Assembly (NCBI GenBank): GCA_021156245.1
Contig: JAJNBO010000199.1
Coordinates: 1-9,080 of the forward strand
From: Ramlibacter sp.
Lineage (GTDB): Bacteria > Pseudomonadota > Gammaproteobacteria > Burkholderiales > Burkholderiaceae_C
Length of the DNA: 9,080 nt
Direction: 5' to 3'
Shown: one piece after another, positions 6,117 to 9,080 of the stretch
Layout of the letters: each line of letters opens with the position of its first letter
How positions within the stretch are numbered: the stretch's first letter is position 1
Notes under the pieces: model-generated
What the model was told of the DNA's origin: nothing
Seen by the model: only the letters and a program-made list of their open reading frames with translations
Databases searched by the model: none
Made by a program: the position numbers and the translations under genes

Positions 6117-6578
6117 ATGCAGGACGAGGAACTGGAATACGTCGGCTTCTGGCCGCGCGTGTGGGCGTCCATCGTGGACACGGTCATCATCCTGTGCGCC
6201 ACCCTTCCGGTGCTGGTCGTGATCTACGGGTGGGCGTATTTCGAGGATGACAGCATGGTCCACGGGCCGGCGGACGCCTTGATCTCCTGGGGCCTGCCTG
6301 CCGTGGCCGTCATCCTGTTCTGGCTGAAGAAGCAGGCGACGCCCGGCAAGATGATGGTGTCGGCGCGAGTGGTCGACGCCGTCACCGGCAAGACCATGAC
6401 GCCCGGCCAATCGATCGGGAGGTACCTGGGCTACTTCGTCTCCGCGCTGCCACTCGGGCTGGGCCTGCTGTGGGTGGCATGGGATCCGAAGAAGCAGGGC
6501 TGGCACGACAAGCTCGCGGGCACGGTGGTCGTTCGCGCCAGGAAGCGCGCTCCGGGTGCCCCGCATGTCCAGGGGTGA
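6117..6578 (+). CDS. RDD family membrane protein
   Basis: A 153-residue inner-membrane protein of the RDD family, named for one conserved Arg and two Asp. Here these are R14 (FWPRVWASIVD), D21 and D131 (QGWHDKLAGTVVV). Three hydrophobic segments are visible at about 18-40, 56-71 and 102-122. The signature KKQATPGKMMVSARVVDAVTG (71-91) between helices two and three is characteristic of the family, as is WDPKKQGWHDK after helix three. Functions are mostly unknown; some members are proposed transporters or envelope-stress proteins. ATG 6117 is chosen because TTGGAG (6105-6110) gives a good ribosome site 6 nt upstream; the TTG at 6105 would add four residues. The gap from the previous gene is 15 nt. 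The end (RKRAPGAPHVQG) is basic and likely cytosolic. Confidence 0.88.
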   Translation: MQDEELEYVGFWPRVWASIVDTVIILCATLPVLVVIYGWAYFEDDSMVHGPADALISWGLPAVAVILFWLKKQATPGKMMVSARVVDAVTGKTMTPGQSIGRYLGYFVSALPLGLGLLWVAWDPKKQGWHDKLAGTVVVRARKRAPGAPHVQG

Positions 6579-6597
6579 ACTGGAAGGCGCCACGCCG

Positions 6598-7494
6598 ATG
6601 AAGACTGCTGCAATCCTCAGCCTGCTCCTGCTCGCCGCATGCGGCCACGCACCTCGCGAACCGTTGCCGGGTGGATTGCCGGGCTCCACGTTGCTGGCGC
6701 TGAGCCCCGACGGCACGCAACTCCTCGTGGCCGGCCCGGAAGGCGCGACGGCCACGCGCGGCCGGCTGCTCGAACTCTCGCGCAACGGCGTGGCCTCCAC
6801 GCGGAACGTGCCGCTGCCCCAGGACACGTTCACCATGGCCTGGAGCCGCTCGCCGACGGACGTGCTCTTGACGACGCGCTCGCCCGACCAGGGCGGCGAA
6901 CTGCTGCGCCTCGACGTCGCCACCGGCGCGAGGCGAGTGGTGCACCAGAGCAGTTCGATGCTGCGGTTCCCGATCGAGACGCAGGCGGGTGTGTATGCCG
7001 TGCTCGAAGCGCGCAAGCCCGGCGATCGCTACAGCCAGTGGCAGCGCATCTCGGCGCAAGGCAAGACGCTGCTGAATGACAAGTTCTATTCCCTGGCCGC
7101 CCCGCTGGAGCAGGTGAACGGATCCTTGCACCTGCTCGAGCCCACCAGGCAGTTCCGCGTCTTCGAAGGCCGGTTGCCGCAGGGCATGGCAGGCCTGGTC
7201 ACGGACACCACCTGGACGCTCAACTGTGCCGACAAGCTGCCCCTGACCTGCGTCCGCAGGCATGTCTTCATGCCCCCGGGAGGCGGCGCATACGCAACGA
7301 TCGAGATCGTGCAGGGAGGGCGCCGCTGCGCCGTGGGCGAACGCTGGATCGACGCCCGCGAAGTCCAGATCTCGCGCGACGGCAGCACGGTGGTGTTCCA
7401 CGGCGGCCCGGAGCGAGGCGCGCCGCGCGCGGTCTACGCCGTCGACACCGCAACCTGCCGTACTTTCACGGCGCTGGCCGCCGACGCGCGATGA
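6598..7494 (+). CDS. Predicted lipoprotein with beta-propeller-like sequence
   Basis: A 298-residue exported lipoprotein. The N-terminus is a short type II signal peptide (MKTAAILSLLLLAAC) with lipobox L12-A13-A14-C15 as the lipid-attached Cys. Gly at +2 and no Asp suggest outer-membrane sorting, which is inferred. The mature part has several blade-like repeats: LLALSPDGTQLLVAG, TMAWSRSPTDVLLTT, ELLRLDVATGARRVV, and late in the protein VQISRDGSTVVFHGG followed by AVYAVDTATCRTF. This is the look of TolB/WD-type propellers. Four further Cys (210, 218, 244, 287) lie in the last third and could form disulfides in the periplasm. No enzymatic motif is seen. ATG 6598 is chosen over the upstream in-frame starts because the signal peptide begins there; the gap from the RDD gene is 19 nt. 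Its stop overlaps the next start (ATGA), implying translational coupling. The fold is inferred from pattern only. Confidence 0.85.
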   Translation: MKTAAILSLLLLAACGHAPREPLPGGLPGSTLLALSPDGTQLLVAGPEGATATRGRLLELSRNGVASTRNVPLPQDTFTMAWSRSPTDVLLTTRSPDQGGELLRLDVATGARRVVHQSSSMLRFPIETQAGVYAVLEARKPGDRYSQWQRISAQGKTLLNDKFYSLAAPLEQVNGSLHLLEPTRQFRVFEGRLPQGMAGLVTDTTWTLNCADKLPLTCVRRHVFMPPGGGAYATIEIVQGGRRCAVGERWIDAREVQISRDGSTVVFHGGPERGAPRAVYAVDTATCRTFTALAADAR

Positions 7495-7820
7495 GCCGCT
7501 TCGAACACGCCATGAACCGCCTGAGTGACCTGGACGCAGGCTGGTGGCCCTTCCTGCACCTGCGTCCCGCTCGCGACCAGCGGCTGGAGAGCCCGTGGCT
7601 CGCGGGCATGGCGCTGCGCTACGGCCTGCCTTTCGGGTCGATCGTGTACGGCTGGTACGTGTTCATCGGTTTCCTGCCGCTGTCGATCGCCTGGGCAGTC
7701 AGCTGTGTCCTCGCTGCCGTCGCCTTCTTCTTCGTCGTCTACAGATTCACCTTCGCGGTGGCGTGGAACCGGCGCGCCGAGCGCCTGGCGGCGGAGACTG
7801 CCGAAGTGGGCGCCGCCTAG
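7491..7820 (+). CDS. Two-helix membrane protein, function unknown
   Basis: A 109-residue protein whose ATG overlaps the lipoprotein stop by 4 nt (ATGA), so the two are probably made together. After a polar N-terminus (residues 1-38, with DLDAGWWPFLHLRPARDQRL) come two hydrophobic helices at about 40-62 (MALRYGLPFGSIVYGWYVFIGFL) and 66-92 (IAWAVSCVLAAVAFFFVVYRFTF). A short charged tail (NRRAERLAAETAEVGAA) follows and is probably cytosolic. No family is recognised. It may be an inner-membrane partner of the preceding lipoprotein, but this rests only on the overlap. Its TAG stop (7818-7820) shares the palindrome CTAG with the stop of the convergent transporter gene. Confidence 0.75.
   Translation: MSRFEHAMNRLSDLDAGWWPFLHLRPARDQRLESPWLAGMALRYGLPFGSIVYGWYVFIGFLPLSIAWAVSCVLAAVAFFFVVYRFTFAVAWNRRAERLAAETAEVGAA
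7817..7820. other. Shared CTAG: overlapping stop codons of convergent genes
   Basis: The palindrome CTAG supplies the plus-strand TAG (7818-7820) of the two-helix membrane protein and the minus-strand TAG (read from 7819 to 7817) of the MFS gene. There is no room for a terminator between them; each transcript must run into the other gene's coding region. Confidence 0.9.
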
Positions 7821-9061
7821 GCCGGTTTCTTCGCCATCAGGAACAGCAGCGAGCCCGAGCCCGCCACCAGCGCCAGCACCGTGAAGCCCGCGCGGTAGTT
7901 GCCGGTGGCGTCCGCGAACAGGCCGGCAATCATCGGCCCCGCCACCTGGCCCAGCGAGATGATGATGGCCGACAGGCCCAGGATCATGCCGATCGCCTGC
8001 AGGCCGAAGTAATCCGCGCGCAGCGCCTGCATGAACGGACCGCGCAGGCCCCAGGCCACGCCGTGGAAGATGGCGAAGGCGCCGAGCATCACCGGATGCG
8101 CTGCCCACGTCAGCGCCAGCAAGCCGACCATGTGCGCGAGCATGCACAACGCGGCCACCCGCCGCTTGTCCCAGCGGTCCCCCATCGCGGCGCCCAGCAG
8201 CACGCCGCAAGCCTGCGCGATCGTCATCAAGGTGATCACGAAAGACGCCTGCGCCAGCGAATAGCCGAGGCCCTCCTTCATGTGCGAGATGGCGTGCACG
8301 TTCACGGCGGTCACCACCAGCAGGGCCAGCGCATGCCCGACGCCGAGCAGCCAGAACGCGCGCGTCCGCAGCGCCTGGCCAGCGCTGAACGAGCGGGCGG
8401 GCGCCGGCTGGGTGCCGCCCAGCGTCGGCTCCGGCGCCGGGGCGGGCGGCAGGCCGTCCATGGTCTCGCCGATCTCCGCGGGATTGCGCCGCACGATGCG
8501 CGCGAGGGGCAGTCCCACCAGCAGCACGATGACGCCCGAGGCCATGGCCGTCGTGCGCCAGCCATGCGTCTGCATCGCCCAGCCCACGACGGGCACGGCC
8601 AGTCCGCCGCCGGCGAGGCCCAGGCTGATGATCGACAAGGCGCGGGCTCGCCGCCGCTCGAACCAGTGCACCAGTGCGACGGAGAACGGGAAGTAACCCG
8701 AAAGGCTTGCGCCAATGGACACCAGCACGACGGCGACATAAAAGCCGCCGAGCGAATCGATCTGGCTGAGGAAGAAGAAACCGAACGCGAGCAGCAGCAC
8801 GCCGCCCTGCACCAGCAGGCGCGGACCGAAGCGGTCCACCAGCCAGCCGAGCGCGGGGCCGAGGAGGGCGCCTTCCAGCGACTGCAGCGCGGCACCGCCG
8901 GCGAGGGCCGTCTTGCTCCATCCGCGCTCCTCGGAGAGCACCGCCACGTAGGCGCCGAAAGCCTGCACGAGCAGGGCGGAGTGAAGGAGCTGGATCCCGG
9001 CGCCCGCTGCTGCGATGCGCCAGCCGTAGAAGAGTTTCAAGGCGTGCCGATGTCGATGCAC
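7817..9061 (-). CDS. Major facilitator superfamily (MFS) transporter
   Basis: A 414-residue inner-membrane secondary transporter with about 12 hydrophobic segments in two halves. MFS motif A is seen in the loop between helices 2 and 3 as GWLVDRFGPR (72-81), echoed in the second half by GDRWDKRR (294-301). Other visible parts are YFPFSVALVHWFERRRARALS (123-143), a family-typical stretch after helix 4, and a Pro/Ala-rich central loop (DGLPPAPAPEP..., about 202-222). The C-terminus has AIIISLGQVAGPMIAGLFADATGNYRAGF, typical of monocarboxylate/OFA-like MFS members. The substrate is unknown; small organic anions are a reasonable guess. The start is uncertain: GTG at 9061 is the first candidate, but the frame stays open to the window edge, so the true start may lie outside. 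The gene faces and overlaps the neighbouring operon by 4 nt. Confidence 0.92.
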   Translation of the reverse strand: MHRHRHALKLFYGWRIAAAGAGIQLLHSALLVQAFGAYVAVLSEERGWSKTALAGGAALQSLEGALLGPALGWLVDRFGPRLLVQGGVLLLAFGFFFLSQIDSLGGFYVAVVLVSIGASLSGYFPFSVALVHWFERRRARALSIISLGLAGGGLAVPVVGWAMQTHGWRTTAMASGVIVLLVGLPLARIVRRNPAEIGETMDGLPPAPAPEPTLGGTQPAPARSFSAGQALRTRAFWLLGVGHALALLVVTAVNVHAISHMKEGLGYSLAQASFVITLMTIAQACGVLLGAAMGDRWDKRRVAALCMLAHMVGLLALTWAAHPVMLGAFAIFHGVAWGLRGPFMQALRADYFGLQAIGMILGLSAIIISLGQVAGPMIAGLFADATGNYRAGFTVLALVAGSGSLLFLMAKKPA

Positions 9062-9080
9062 TGGAAGTGTATCTGCCCCC

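Noticed and set aside
5157..7016. 619-residue open frame on the minus strand
   Set aside because: Antisense to the carbamoyltransferase-like, RDD and lipoprotein genes; low-complexity Arg/Gly/Ala/His composition and no recognisable domain.
2708..7820. Integron cassette array, suggested by the mix of GNAT, VOC, reductase-like and small hypothetical genes in one direction
   Set aside because: Most gaps are 1-31 nt, too short for attC sites, and no paired core-site sequences (RYYYAAC and GTTRRRY) were found in the longer gaps; no integrase is present.
7434..8921. 495-residue open frame on the minus strand
   Set aside because: It overlaps the MFS gene in another frame, is extremely Arg/Ala/Gly-rich, and has no hydrophobic segments or motifs; the 7817-9061 frame is plainly the transporter.

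Overview
The window is GC-rich, gene-dense DNA with short intergenic gaps and frequent GTG/TTG starts. The proteins look like those of a Burkholderiales-type betaproteobacterium (Comamonadaceae such as Ramlibacter or Variovorax are plausible). This placement is inferred from protein flavour only; there is no rRNA or other marker. No tRNA, rRNA, CRISPR array, insertion sequence or phage gene was seen. Ten intact or near-intact genes are supported on the plus strand, with two broken plus-strand genes at the left edge and one minus-strand gene at the right edge.

Left (1-1436): a phytanoyl-CoA dioxygenase-like gene, cut by the window edge, is followed 7 nt later by an aldose 1-epimerase-like gene. 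Each reads well from both ends, but in the middle each loses a conserved stretch of roughly 25-35 residues and changes frame. They are pseudogenes by sequence, or the sequence carries two assembly errors.

Centre-left (1507-3601): a soluble PAS histidine kinase with no response regulator beside it, a small three-helix membrane protein, and a dihydrofolate-reductase-like (RibD C-terminal type) protein with a slightly short C-terminus. Short GC-rich inverted repeats lie after the kinase and before the reductase-like gene.

Centre-right (3782-7820): seven plus-strand genes with gaps of 31, 1, 5, 15 and 19 nt and one 4-nt overlap, probably one operon. They encode a VOC (glyoxalase-fold)-GNAT acetyltransferase fusion, an NTF2/SnoaL-like protein, a 73-residue hypothetical, a very divergent ornithine/aspartate carbamoyltransferase-fold protein, an RDD membrane protein, a lipoprotein and a two-helix membrane protein. 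The first four look cytosolic and the last three are envelope proteins. No joint pathway is evident.

Right (7817-9061): a minus-strand 12-helix MFS transporter converges on the operon. The two 3' ends share a single palindromic CTAG as both stop codons.

No defence system or other clearly new multi-gene system could be demonstrated. The most interesting items are the carbamoyltransferase homologue with altered active-site motifs, the VOC-GNAT fusion, and the paired internal lesions in the two left-hand genes.
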